Part shown: positions 35,363 through 47,299 of the stretch, in pieces
How the letters are laid out: each line of letters starts with the position of its first letter
Numbering within the stretch: position 1 is the stretch's first letter
From: Manis javanica
Lineage: Eukaryota > Chordata > Mammalia > Pholidota > Manidae
DNA length: 64,000 nucleotides
Direction of reading: 5' to 3'
Assembly (NCBI RefSeq): GCF_040802235.1
Contig: NC_133174.1
Location: forward strand, 107,079,647 to 107,143,646
The notes under the pieces: generated by a model
Database searches by the model: none
What the model was told of the DNA's origin: nothing
Seen by the model: the letters and a program-made list of their open reading frames with translations, nothing else
Program-made: the position numbers and the translations under genes

Positions 35363-35999
35363 AGCTTCTTTCTGCAACTCCAAACATCCAGCTCATTAGT
35401 ATATCTTAACTGCATCTCAAAAACACATCCCCAAACCTTTCACTTTTCCCACATGCCTTAAATCTAACCACTATCATCTTAAAGTGGGGCATCGCATTAG
35501 CCTCCTGTCTCCATGTTTTCACCTTTCCTGCCTATGACCCTTCTCCACTTGGGAGCCAGAGTGATGTGATGGGTAAAATGTGAATTAGACTCTGTCATGC
35601 CTGCAAATTATGAGTCATATAGTGCTTGTCCTCCTGTTGGACCCAGAATAGGCATGTAAAACATGGAAACTATTATTTCATTACTATTTTCTGGCTCCTA
35701 GGGATAAAATATATAAGGCTCTAGAAAAAGAACTGTTGATTGACATAAGCACTCTTCTGATACTCTTCCTGGCACAGAGCTTATACATGAAGAAGCCAAC
35801 ATAGGCTTATTGGCGGAAGCACACTGGTTAAAAAAAAAAAAAAAAGACATGACACAAGTGTCATTTTCACACGAAAATGTCCCTATCTTCACTGAACACT
35901 GCCAGAGGATAGCAGTCTCTCCTCTCTTGGACCCTTGTGAATAAAAAATATGAAAGTGACTGAAGTAGGAAATGTGAGGCTGCTCAGTGTAATGGTCAT
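35363..35999. other. Intergenic DNA, no gene seen
   Basis: Contains an A17 tract at about 35829-35845, which may be a degenerate retroposon tail. Nothing else is recognised. Confidence 0.45.
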
Positions 36000-36004
36000 T
36001 TGGG

Positions 36005-36200
36005 AATTTTTATGGTTATCAACGCAATTCATCCTCCTAACACCCCATTACAACTACTAGTTAAAACTGTTATCCCCATTTTAAAGATAACTAAACCAAG
36101 GCAAAGTGAGAATAAGCAGCTCATCAGAGTAGCCAGAGAGCAAGTGGCAAACAAAGCCCGCATTTGGAAGCCAGCAGTCTGGCTCCAGAGCCCTTGATCT
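36005..36200 (+). repeat. MIR SINE fragment
   Basis: TATCCCCATTTTAAAGATAA followed by an AAGTGAGAATAAG… and TTGGAAGCCAGCAGTCTGG stretch fits a diverged MIR. Confidence 0.65.
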
Positions 36201-37640
36201 CCCAATTAGATCTGTCACATCAGACCATGATTCCTAGCTACTTTCGCTTGGAATAGAACACCACCTTTATTTTAAAATAAAAATTAAACTACATCTAACT
36301 TAAAAAGTTGAAGTAAATACTGGAATAGCTGGTATGGAGGTAGGGCAACACTCACCTAGAGGAGAGGGACTGGAGCTTAGATAACAGTGGAGCCCACTGT
36401 GGAAATCTGTGGAAGGACACACCCCCTGTGCTGTCACATATTTCCTAGCTAGTCTATTGCAAACCATGAGGAAAACCCGTTGGATCTCTCGTGCAATAAC
36501 TGATTCAAGGTTGAAAATCCATCATCCATAATCTAGCCAAGAGAAGGGGAGGCCTGCTAATCCCCAAGTGCCAGCCTGCAAAGGAAACAATTTGGTTGAA
36601 GTCAGAGAGAGGTTGTGGGATTGCCATCCCTGGACATCTTTTTAAAAGTGAATTAGTCAGTCACCACATTCTAGCTGAATTTTAGGTGTCCTCCAGAAAT
36701 ATGAAATGGGAGGCACTTACCCATTAGGCACAGGGGGTGAGGTGCCTCAGCTCCATGATACTTCCAAGGACCCGCAAAAATGGTTTCTTTCATAAAATGA
36801 TGCTGAAGACACTGGTGGCTGCCACGGTAAAAACAGGGTAAAGGACATAAAATTCCAAGCCTAGGGCCCACTATTAGAAGCCACTTTAAATACTTGGGAT
36901 ATGGACACCGCTGGAGCATCTACAAAACACGTCTTGAAGGGAGAACCACGGAGCCCTCAACCTGGCCCGGATCTTTTTTATTTGACTATAAATAAAATGT
37001 TATTTTTTCCTGAGCAAGAGGTCAGGATGTTATTTCCAGGAAAAGGGAGGAAAGGGAGGAGGAGGAGGAGGAGGAGGAGCAGGCAGAAAGGTGGAGGACA
37101 CTCACCCGGGTTCCCAACAGGAGCCCACCCAGCACAGGGAACACCCGAGCCTGGGTGGGGAGCATAGCAAGATGCTGGAGTGCAGTGCAGCGGAGGAAGC
37201 ATACTCCCCAAGGGAATTCAGATCGTGTACTCCACTATGGAATCCACTGTGCAGTGCAAGCAAGCGTTCTTGGATGCACTAAGCACGGGGCTGGGATCTG
37301 CACCCGCACTCTGATGCAGATTCATTACTAAAGCTTTGGAGAACTTGAACTTTGAGGGACGCTTTGGGTTTCTTGCAGAGCACGTCCGACCCAGAATGCT
37401 CTGCAGACCCAGCCTCAAGATCCCATGCCGACACCCCGGGGAACACGGTGGGCTCTGCCTTGAGTGCACGTGCAGAAAATCAGGAGGAAACAGCCCCCTA
37501 ATTAATCATTTCAGCTTATTAACTCGTAGCATATGCAGGATGCCAAATGTGGAGGGTTGGACCGTAAGACGGTCTCCTAACTTTTCACAAGGGCTCCCCA
37601 TAGTTGGTGTGAGGTCTCATGCCTTCCATCTCTCCCCACT
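36201..37640. other. Upstream region of the RHOXF1-like gene, no gene seen
   Basis: A (GGA)n run lies at 37056-37079. No exon is recognised. Conserved regulatory sequence cannot be judged from one sequence. Confidence 0.45.
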
Positions 37641-37699
37641 CCCGACCCCTCCCCAAAATCAGCTTGCATAATCTCGCACAACAGACACGCCTCCTGACT

Positions 37700-38002
37700 C
37701 CTTAGTAAGCTGAGCTGTAGAGCCCTGACTCTGCACACGCCCATCCCCCCACCACACGTCCTTCTCATAGCACCCCCTTGTGGCCACGCCCCAGCCGCTT
37801 TCGCGCCGAAGCAAGTCCCACTCACTACAACTGGCGGGAAAGAGACAGCCAATAGCAGTCGTCTGAAGGGGCGTGAGCAGGCCTAGAACCAGCCCCAAAC
37901 CAGTTAGAACCAGTAGCTGGCGCCAGAAAAAACGTCTGTGCCTGCCGCTCTGTTCCAGGCCAGCAGTCTGTGGAAGCGCACGGCTTTTGCCTTGCTCCAG
38001 CC
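37700..38002 (+). promoter_or_regulatory. Proximal promoter and 5' UTR of the RHOXF1-like gene
   Basis: GC-rich without a TATA box. It contains a CTCF-like core on the minus strand (37771-37788, CCACAAGGGGGT), an E2F-like GGCGGGAAA at about 37831 and a CCAAT box at about 37848, ending in the GCCATGG start context at 38003. The motifs are visible. Their use is inference. Confidence 0.5.
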
Positions 38003-38460
38003 ATGGAGCGTCAGCCCAGGGGCAATTACCATGACCTGGGCATCTACTATAACCTGGGCTACTTCTGCCTGGGAACATACGAAACCGGAATAAGATCTGG
38101 ATTCGTGCAGGGTGCAGCATCAGACGAGAAAGGAGGCGGCCACCCTGGCGAAGGAACTCCAGACCTCACGGGCGATTCCAACCGTGAAGAAGGCGACATC
38201 AGGTGTGAAGACAAGAACCGTGAAGGTGACGGGAACCATGAGGGCGACGGGAGCCACGAGGTCGACGGGAACCACGAGGGTAGTGGGGGCGGCCAGAAGA
38301 ATCAACAGCCTGAAGACCCGGCTTGTGCGGCGGCGGCTGCCGAGGCTGCGCTGCCCCACCGTGGGAAGCGACGCGCCCGGCGCATTCATTTCATGCCGGA
38401 GCAGCTGCGGGTGATGGAAAGCATTTTTGAGCAAACTCGGTACCTGGACGGGCTCACAAG
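38003..38460 (+). CDS. RHOXF1: RHOXF1-like exon 1
   Basis: Runs from the Kozak ATG to the donor GTAAGT at 38461. It encodes the acidic N-terminus and homeodomain helix 1 ([15 protein letters not shown]), and ends after two bases of an Arg codon. Confidence 0.93.
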
Positions 38461-41400
38461 GTAAGTGGCTTGCTCCAGGGAGCACTCTGTTCTTCAGGGG
38501 GTTTAGGTTCATTTCCAAGCACCTTTGTCTCTCCCCCAGCCTCCTCTCTCCCTTCCTAAGCCAAAAAAGCCACCTGTGCCCCAAGGTTGGGGGATGAGAA
38601 TGCCTTCTGTGCAGCAACAGAAATATTTTCACACAGTAGTTATGTGAATCAAGTCTGGGAACTGGTGTGTTTTTTTTTTATTGTAAAATATACGTAAAGG
38701 CAAAATTTAGTATCTCTGCCATTTTTAAGCCTACAGTCCAGTAGTGTTATGTACATTCGTATTGTTATATAACCACTCTCCAGGACTCTTCCTCTTGAAA
38801 ACTAAGAAGTCTATACGCAGTGAGAAACTCACTGTTCCCCCACCCAGCTCAGCCCTGGCACCCGTTTTGTACTCTCTATTGCCATTAATTTGACTGAGTG
38901 CCTCATGTAAGTGGAATCAGTTTTTCTTTTTGTGACTGGAGTTTTCCTCTTAGTGTAATATCCTGAGGCTTCATTCATGTTGTAGCATGTCTCAGAAGTC
39001 TCTTCCTTTTTAGGGCTAATATTCTGTTGTGTGTAAATGCCATATTTTCTTTACCTGTCCCTTTATTAATGGGCACTTGGGTTGCTTCTGCCTTTTGGCT
39101 GCTGTGCATAATGCTGCTGTGAACTTGGGTGTGTAAGTATCAGTTGGAGTCAGTTTTCGATTATTTCAGGTATAAACCCAAAGGTGGAATTGTTGGATTG
39201 TGTGGTAATTCTCTTTTTAATTTACTTTAACAACTGCTCTACTGTCTTCCATAATGGCTGCACTGTTTTACATTCCCACTAGCAGTACACAACGATTCTG
39301 ATTCTCCTTAGTTTTCGACACCTGTTATTTTGTTTTTTTGATATTAGTCATCTCAATGCATGTGAAGTGGTACCTCACTGTGGTTCTGATTTGCATTTTG
39401 CTGTTGATTGGCGATGTTGAGCATCTTTTACAATGCTTATTCGAGTCGTTTCCCCATTCTTATGGTTTATAAGACTTTTTTCCTAATTTTTTTGTTATGG
39501 TGTCATTAATATACAATCACATGAGCAACACTGTGGTTACCAGATTGCCCCCATTATCAAGTCCCCACCACATACCCCATTGCAGTCACTGCCCATCAGC
39601 ATAGTACGATGCCAGAGTCACTACCTGTCTTCTGTGTGCGATACCGCCTTCCCCGTGCCCCACCCCCACATTATGTGTGCTAATCATAATGCCCCTTAAT
39701 CCGCTTATCCCTTCCTTCCCACCCATCCTCCCCAGTCCCTTTCCCTTTGGTAACTGTTAGTCCATTCTTGGGTTCTGTGAGTCTGCTGCTGTTTTGTTCC
39801 TTCAGTTTTTGCTTTGTTGTTATACTCCACAGATGAGTGAAATCATTTGGTACTTGTCTTTCTCTGCCTGGCTTATTTCACTGAGGTCCATCAGATCCAT
39901 ACCCTCTAGGTCCATCCACGTTGTTGGAAATGGTAGGATTTGTTTTCTTATGGCTGAATAGCATTCCATTGTTTATCTTCTTTATCCATTCATCTACTGA
40001 TGGACACTTAGGTTGCTTCCATTTCTTGGCTCTTGTAAACAGCGCTGCAACAAACATAGGGGTGCGTGTCTTTTTGAATCTGGGATCCCGCATTCTTAGG
40101 GTAAATTCCTAGGAGTGGAATTCCTGGGTCGATTGGCATTTCTATTGTTAGTTTTTCGAGGAACCTCCATACTGCTTTCCACAATGGTTGAACTAATTTA
40201 CATTCCCACCAGCAGTGTAGGAGGGTTCCCCTTTCTCCACATCCTTGCCAGCATTTTTTGTTGCTTGTCTTTTGGATGTTGGCCATCCTAACTGGTGTAA
40301 GGAGATATCTCACTGTGGTTTTAATTTGCATTTCTCTGATGGTTAGCAATGTGGAGCGTCTTTTCATGTGCCTGTTGGCCATCTGAATTTCTTCTTTGGA
40401 GAAGTGTCTCTTCAGATCCTCTGCCCATTTTTTAACCGGATTATTTGGTTTTTCGTTGTTTAGGCACATGAGCTCTTTATATATTTTGGATGTCAACCCC
40501 TTATCAGATATGTCATTTATGAATATGTTCTCCCATACTCTAGGATGCCTTTTTGTTCTACTGATGGTGTCCTTTGCTGTACAGAAGAAGCCTTTTAGTT
40601 TGATATAGTCCCACTTGTTCGTTTTTGCTTTTGTTTCCCTTGCCTGGAGAGATATGCTCATGTTGGTATTCAAGAGATTTTTGCCTATGTTTTCTCCTAA
40701 GAGTTTTATGGTTCCGTGACTTACATTCAGGTCTTTCATCCATTTTGAGTTTACTTTTGTGTCTGGAGTTAGACAGTAATCCAGTTTCATTCTCTTACAT
40801 GTAGCTGTCCAGTTTTGCCAACACAAGTTGTTGAAGAGGCTGTCTTTTCCCCATTGTATATCCATGGCTCCTTTATCATATACTAATTGACCATATGTGC
40901 TTGTGTTAATATCTGGACTCTATTCTGTTCCATTGGTCTATGGGTCTGTTCTAGTGCCAGTACCAAATTGTCTTGATTACTGTGGCTTTGTAGTAGAGCT
41001 TGGATTTTGGAAGCGAGATCCCCTCTGCTATATTCCTCCTCCTCAGGATTGCTTTGGCTATTAGGGGTCTTTTGTGATTCCATATGAATTTCAGAACTAT
41101 TTGTTCCAGTTTGTTGAAGAATGCTTTTGGTATTTTGAAAGGGATTGCAGTGAATCTGTAGATTGCTTTAGGCAGGCTGACCACTTTGACAATACTAATT
41201 CTTGGTACCCAAGAGCATGGGATGAATTTCCATTTATTAGTGTCCTCTTTAGTTTCTCTCAAAAGTGTCTTGTAGCTTTCAGGGTATAGGTCTTTCACCT
41301 CCTTGGTTAGGTTTATTCCTGGGTATTTTATTCTTTTTGATGCAACTGTGAATGGAACTGTTTTCCTGATTGCTCTTTCTGCTAGTTTGTCGTTAGTGTA

Positions 41401-44400
41401 TAGGAATGTGACAGATTTGTGTGTATTAATTTTGTATTCTGCAACTTTGCTGAATTCAGATAGTAGTTGTACTTTTGGAGTGGATTCTTTCAGGTTTTTT
41501 ACGTACAGTATCACGTCATCTGCAAAGGGTGGCAGTTTGACTTTTTCCCTCCCAATCTGGATGCCTTTTATTTCTTTGTGTTGTCTGATTTCCGTGGCTA
41601 CAAACTACAGTACTGTGTTGAATAAAAGCGGGTAGAGTGGGCATCCTTGTCTTGTTCCTTTTCTCCTGATGTTTTATTGTGGCAAAATACACATAAAATT
41701 TAGTGTCTTCACCATTTTTAAACATACAGTCCAGTAGTGTTATGTACACACATTGTTGTGTAACTGATCTCCAGGACTCTTCATCTTGAAACCTGAGAAG
41801 TGAGTACAGTGTGAGCAACTCACTGTTCCCCCAGCCCCCTCAGCCTGGGCAACCATTTTGTTACTATCTGTTCCCATGAATTTAACTACTCTGAGTACCT
41901 CATGGAAGTGGAATCATAGTTTTTTCTTTGTGAGACTGGCTTTTTTCACTTAGCATCATATCCTCAGGGTTCATTCATGTCATAGCGTGTCCCAGAAGTC
42001 CTTCCTTTTAGGGCTAATAATATTCCATTGTGTGTAAATACCATCTTTTCTTTACCTGTCCATTTATTACTGGGCACTTGGGTTGCTTCTGCGTTTTGGC
42101 TATTCTGGGTAGTACAAATATCTTTCCAAGACCATTTTCAATTATTTTGGGTACATATGCAGAAGTGGAATATTGCTGATCATAGGCTAATCCCATTTCT
42201 AAATTTTGTTTTTTCCTTAGCAGCTGCATCATTTTACATTCCCAAGACTTCCAATTTCTTCACATCCTTATCAACACTTGGTGTTCTGGTGTTTTGGTAG
42301 TAGCTATCTTAATGGGATGAGGAGGAAATCAGTGTGGTTTTTATTTGCATTTCCTTAATGAACATTGATGTTGAGCATCTTTTCACGTACATGGTAGCCA
42401 TTTGTGTGTCATCTTTGAAGAAGTGTCAGTTTGGGCCCTTTGCCCCTTTGTTAATCTGGGTGTTTCTTTACTGTCGAGTTGTAAGAATTCTTAATATATT
42501 CTGTATAGTAACTCCTTATCAGATACATGATTTGAAAATATTTTCTCCCATTCCATGGGTTGTCTTTTCACTCCGTTCGTGTCCTTTGATGCACAGAAGT
42601 TTTAAATTTTGATGTAGTCCCATATATGTATTTCTTGCTTTTGCCACCTGTGCTAGTGGCCCTTTTTAGTAAATAAAATTTTAGTGGAATCAGGGAAGGA
42701 GAGTGAGGTACTGTCATGCAACCCCAGTTGATGGATTGTTCTTTTATTAAAAGTTTTGATAATTTGTTCATTAGACTCTTTGCATTAATTTTTTTAAAAG
42801 GTACATTAAAATTATTTTTCTTGGATACTGAGTTGTCAGTGCCACCTTAAATTTTGAGGGGAAGCCATCTAAAAAGGAAGCCTGGGGCCGTAAATGACAG
42901 AAAAGTTTACTTGGGCGGTCTTGCGGGGAGACTACAAATTTAAAACAAGCATAAAATGTACATATTTAATGTTATCCACAACTGCGAATACTAAGACATT
43001 TGTGGTTTTCTCTCTTCAGAAGCCTACTTGCAAGATCCATAGGTGAGACTGAAGCTAGAGTGCAGGTGAGTACAACTGAATGGCAGGGCAGCCGCTCTGA
43101 AGCCTGCTTTGAGGATTGGATGCTTTTATTCTAGGCATTCTCACATTCGTGTTTTTGTTGTTTTTCCACTGGCAAAGAACTTTTAACCTTAGGGATCTTT
43201 GCAGGTGGAAAATGGGATATTTAAACTCCAGCTTATGAATATTTCCCATGACAAGTGAGAACATGATTTCTTAAAGAAAAAGGGAAAAAAAGGAACTGCT
43301 TCTATTCTGTGTACAAATCTAAATACATATATTTTACAAACATATAGATATGTAGATCTATATATACATATAGAATATATAATACCTATATACATATATA
43401 TGTGTATGTTCAATAACGTTCAACTCATTCTAACAGTGGTATCCTGTAGGGGGAACACTTCTGTGTAGAGTGGGACTCATCCTAAATTTGGAAGTACTCA
43501 AATTAATGCACAGAGCAGGTTATGAGAGGGTTCAGTTGTGCTAAATCACTTAAAACCAGACATAAGCTGTTAGAAAAATGAGTGTGTTTATAAATGGGGG
43601 AGTGAAGGAGTAACTTTTAATTAAGCTGAGACAGAGGAAGATAGCTTAAAAGTCCGGTTGCTTGATTCTCCCGCTGGTGTTTTTAAGTGTTTGGTAAGGC
43701 GGCGTAGAGCGGCAGCTCTAAATTTTAATTTTCTTTAATACTTTGATGTATCAACCCGAAGACATTGCTAGAATAGCCACATTATGGTGAGAATGGGAAG
43801 AAAGTTTTGTAAGCTTTGAAAATTTGTCTAAAGAATGAAGCAAGCAAGAAGAATGTTGAATTAATATTAATTTGACCCAACAAGGGAGAAACAGGTTAGG
43901 AAAAGAATTACATATAGTCAAAATAGGTCTTTACAGACACCATACAAATGCAACATTATGAATCTACTAAATGTGCCAGTATTCTCCTGAGGAATTTCTA
44001 ACATCTGAGGAATTTATTTTTTTCCATTTTGATGGTACTACTTTGAAGAGGTGAATTTTGTGGAATCTGTTTGGTGGGGGAGGGAAGGATGGCCCTCCTT
44101 TCAGGGTAGATTCATAGCTGTGTTAATTTCAAGTACTTTTCGTTCCCCCAGGAAATGATACTTTTTTGCCCATCTGGGACAAATGGGCGGCCAAAAAAAA
44201 TAAAAAGAACCCTAAGTTTTATCAAAGAGGTATTTCCCCCCAAAGAAGAAAAGAAAATCGGTATGAGTTTTGAATTCATTAGCTTTGCTGCAGTGCACAT
44301 TTGAGTGCAGTGATGAACAAAGAGCTGAAGGTCTGGCGCTGGGAGTGCCTGAAAAGCAGCCCCACACAGCCCACCATTGAGTGCTGGCGTCCTAATGCCA

Positions 44401-46186
44401 GAGGCTGGGCTCACAGGCCTGGCTCGGCTTGGAAAGGGTGGGAGGAGGTTGGGAGCAGTTTCTTAGGCCGGCAAGGCATATTGCAGAGGATAAGGAAAAT
44501 GTAATGCTTGGTGAGTAGCTTGCCCCCCCCGCTCCGGGTTCATATAGTGTTCTCTCACTGGCATTCTGAAGGCAATGGGAGCCACGAGGAACAACAAAGC
44601 AGGAAAAAAACTTCAGGGTTCTCATCTATTTCCAAACCCTGCCGCATGCATTTCCATGAGAAAATTAATACACAAGTCTTCCTCCTTTCTTTTGCAAATA
44701 GAACTGTTTGGTGAAACCAATATTGGGGATAGAGACCTAATATCAGCCCAGACCGCTACAGCCAGCTGTGGGCTTTGGTTATGTTTATGGAGATTTGACC
44801 ACTGGTGCCTTTGGATCCCACAAAAATGAGTTCTATCACACTGGCCTTTCTTAAACATGTATTCATGCGGCAGAAAGACTGCAAATACTAAGACAGGAGA
44901 GTGGAAATGAGGCTTCAGGCAGGGAAAAAAGGCCCTTTGTGTCACATAAAATTCGCAGTTTGGAAATTTCCAAAAGGATTTAAGTACAATGTAAACCCCA
45001 TTAACTAGGACACTGAGAAGATAGTGCAGTTGGACTGACAGTTTTGCTCTGTTTGCAAAATTAGTTGGCGGATATTTAGGGAGGAGCCATGCTACAACCC
45101 CTTAGCCTCATTGTTGTCGCCTATGTTCCTAAAATGCCTGTTCCACGTTCTTGCCTTAAGAATAAGGGATGGGATTGGGACCTCCTGGTTGAGTAGCAGC
45201 GCCTAGGATAACCTGCCATGCTGGACAACAGTGGCTGTGGTCCAGGATCCTGGGACTGTAGCCAGAGCAGAGTGGGCTGACCTGGTCCTGAGCCCAGGAA
45301 GGTTTGAAGGGTGGGGCAGGTTGGAGCATGCAGAATTGACAACAGTGACCACGGTGTGCCTTGAGATGGTCTCGACTTTCCTTAATGCTGCAGATTACAA
45401 GAATCAAGGCAGTGTCCAAGATGTCAGCAACTCTCAGGTCCCAGTTAGACAAGCCACACACTCCTCAGGACCCTATATGGCCAGGCCTCCCTAAAAAGGG
45501 GCAGACTGCATTTTAACTCTCGAGAGGTCTCAAAGGACTCATGACCCCTAGGACATCCATGAAGGAAACCTTGTCTAAAAATCCATGTTCCTTCCTATTG
45601 ATTATTTACTTCCCGCTGAAGATAGATTGGCTTTTCAAATAGGGAGCTCTTCCACTCAATACGACTTTAAATAGGGCCCACTACTTACAGTGTTCAAATT
45701 CCCCCGTACACAAGCTGACCCTATCCCTAGTGAGGAAGGGGCAAGAGGCAGCTGGACAGCTGATGATCCACTGTCAGGATACAGACCTTTCTTTATCCTG
45801 TAATCAGGCCTGGGATCAGCAGCAAGGATTGGTCCAGTTAATAAGCCAGACTTCCAGCCAATACCTGGAAAAAACATTAGAATATTAAAATTGGGAGCAC
45901 AGAGACAAAGTAATATACCTATTCCAGAGCCTGGCACATAGCTGGAGCTGAGGGTGAGCTGGAGGGAGGGGGTGTGGTGCTAACTTTGCGGAGTTATTTT
46001 AGCAATAATTAAATAGCTTCTCCTGATGCAGTTTGAAATTCGAATGGCAGATGTAAAGTTGCACGCTGTGTTTTTTCTATGATGGCATCAACTGTTTCAT
46101 ATACTAAACCAATCCTATTTTCCCTCTGATTATAGATGTGGTTTAAGAATCGGAGGGCCAAGTACAAGCGAAATCAGAGCTCCTAG
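38003..46186 (+). CDS. RHOXF1: RHOXF1-like homeobox gene, three coding exons
   Basis: The exons 38003-38460, 43020-43065 and 46136-46186 join in frame (458, 46 and 51 bp) to give 184 residues plus a stop. The ATG lies in a near-perfect Kozak context (CCAGCCATGG). The upstream frame to 37970 has no ATG. The N-terminal half resembles human RHOXF1 in its Gly/Glu/Asn-rich acidic repeats, including three 18-bp units (38228-38281) that encode DGNHEG-type hexapeptides. The homeodomain spans residues 123-182, with Phe130 (position 8), Trp170 (48), Phe171 (49), Lys172 (50), Asn173 (51) and Arg175 (53) intact. Lys50 is also found in human RHOXF1. It should be a nuclear DNA-binding factor of reproductive tissue. 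The protein ends only two residues after the homeodomain, so it lacks the C-terminal tail of its relatives. All four splice sites are canonical. Confidence 0.92.
38666..39475 (-). mobile_element. Old L1M 3' fragment
   Basis: Read on the plus strand it starts at the L1M end (TTTTATTGTAAAATATACGT), continues with ATTTTTAAGCCTACAGTCCA, and reaches the older ORF2 end. It lies in intron 1 of the RHOXF1-like gene. Confidence 0.85.
39486..41658 (-). mobile_element. 5'-truncated L1, intermediate age
   Basis: This is the last 2.2 kb of an L1 of the same lineage as the intact copy at 50.7 kb, with a G/C-rich 3' UTR and the ORF2 C-terminal half. ORF2 is broken by frameshifts (open pieces at 41514-40951 and 40865-40008). 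The break in its 5' end lies in the reverse transcriptase domain just upstream of the active site. It sits between two older L1M pieces. Confidence 0.93.
41663..42660 (-). mobile_element. Second old L1M 3' fragment
   Basis: Starts again at an L1M 3' end (GTTTTATTGTGGCAAAATAC, ACAGTCCAGTAGTGTTATG) and extends about 1 kb. It overlaps the same part of L1M as 38666-39475, so it is a second copy and not the other half of one element split by the younger L1. Confidence 0.85.
43020..43065 (+). CDS. RHOXF1: RHOXF1-like exon 2, 46-bp homeobox exon
   Basis: TTTTCTCTCTTCAG precedes it and GTGAGT follows. It is exactly 46 bp and encodes [15 protein letters not shown], covering helix 2 and the entry to helix 3. 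Confidence 0.95.
43066..45109. other. RHOXF1-like intron 2, 5' part
   Basis: A TA-rich stretch lies at 43320-43410. No exon or clear repeat is otherwise recognised. Confidence 0.5.
45110..45780 (+). repeat. Intron block shared with the RHOXF2-like gene
   Basis: This is the counterpart of 25141-25850 in the other gene (inverted in the window, same sense in the gene). Weaker similarity runs on to exon 3. Confidence 0.85.
46136..46186 (+). CDS. RHOXF1: RHOXF1-like exon 3
   Basis: Acceptor TGATTATAG. It encodes [16 protein letters not shown] and a TAG stop. The 3' UTR begins here. Confidence 0.95.
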   Translation: MWFKNRRAKYKRNQSS

Positions 46187-46347
46187 TGCCCAGGAACGCA
46201 CCAGCTGACCCAGACCACCCTGCCATCGTAATGATGGAGGGGCCCTAGAATCCTAGTTCCAGAGCTGGAGCACAGATGGATGCTTCTGGCGCCATGGGCC
46301 ACCCATGCTGCCCATGCCACCCTTATCCCCTCCACACTTGTGTTATC

Positions 46348-46353
46348 AGTAAA
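46348..46353 (+). terminator. Probable poly(A) signal of the RHOXF1-like gene
   Basis: AGTAAA, a common variant of AATAAA, lies 162 bp after the stop codon and is followed by TG-rich sequence. No AATAAA is nearer. Confidence 0.5.
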
Positions 46354-47299
46354 GATGTACATTCTCAATATATCTGTCTCTGTGTACCACATGGGGCAGG
46401 TAGGGTATGAATGGCAATGGGTAAGGAAATGCCATTTACACAGAATGACAAGGAGGCCTCCTTTCATGAGGGACAACCCCGAGTCACTGTCAGTAGGCCC
46501 TGCATGTCACAGACGTTTCCCAAGTGCCTGTGATGAGTTTGCAGCGGCCCATATATTCTCCTCCATCCCTCCCCCAGCACCCCATTTCATCCCCACCCTG
46601 CCCCTCTGTGACCACAAGTAAGGGCAAGATAGGACGAGGGGAGTCCTTAGTCAGAGAGCAGTGTGTTTCCAGACACACCAGCTCCATTGGTGCTGAGAAG
46701 GTCAGGCTGCACACTGGACTCTAGGGGAAACGTCCTAAGAAGCTCCTCAAGGGGATTTACGGGAAGGTGGCTACCAAAATTCATTCAGCATGACCCAAAT
46801 TCGGTTCACTACCCTCAGCTTTTGTGGGGGAGATTGGGAAATAGAAGTGACTCAGGCACTTGAAAAGAAAGATGACAAGCAATTCCATCCAGGCCAGAAA
46901 GGGCTCTTCTCCCTTTTCTCCTCTCCTCCCACCAGCCCAGGAAAGCATATTTTCTGGCTCCGAAGCTATCAGGCCTTCAGATGTATTTTGCCACCCTCCA
47001 CATCCTTGAGAAGATCCCAATTCCTGCTGTTTAAGGAGACCTTTTAGTTTAATGCTGCTCAAAGCAAGAGTAGGGAGACGGTCTCCTGAACAGTGTTCCA
47101 GAATAATCCCTCACGGGAAAAAAGTTGTCATACCTTTGCTTTGCTCATCCTGTCTTCTTTGTGTGAAACTGCCAGTGTAAAAACAATGCAAACATATGGC
47201 TAAGAGGGAAGAGGCCAGGCCCACTTTTTTAAAAGCGTTAGGTTCTTCTCCGCTGAACCTTTGTTTCTGAGTCACAGTCTTTAGCAGCGGGAGGCTTCT
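46354..47299. other. Downstream of the RHOXF1-like gene, no gene seen
   Basis: No exon recognised. Several short frames are open by chance in the moderately GC-rich part. Confidence 0.45.

Noticed and set aside
38666-42660. One old L1M split by a younger L1
   Set aside because: Both L1M pieces begin at the 3' end and overlap in content, so they are two copies.
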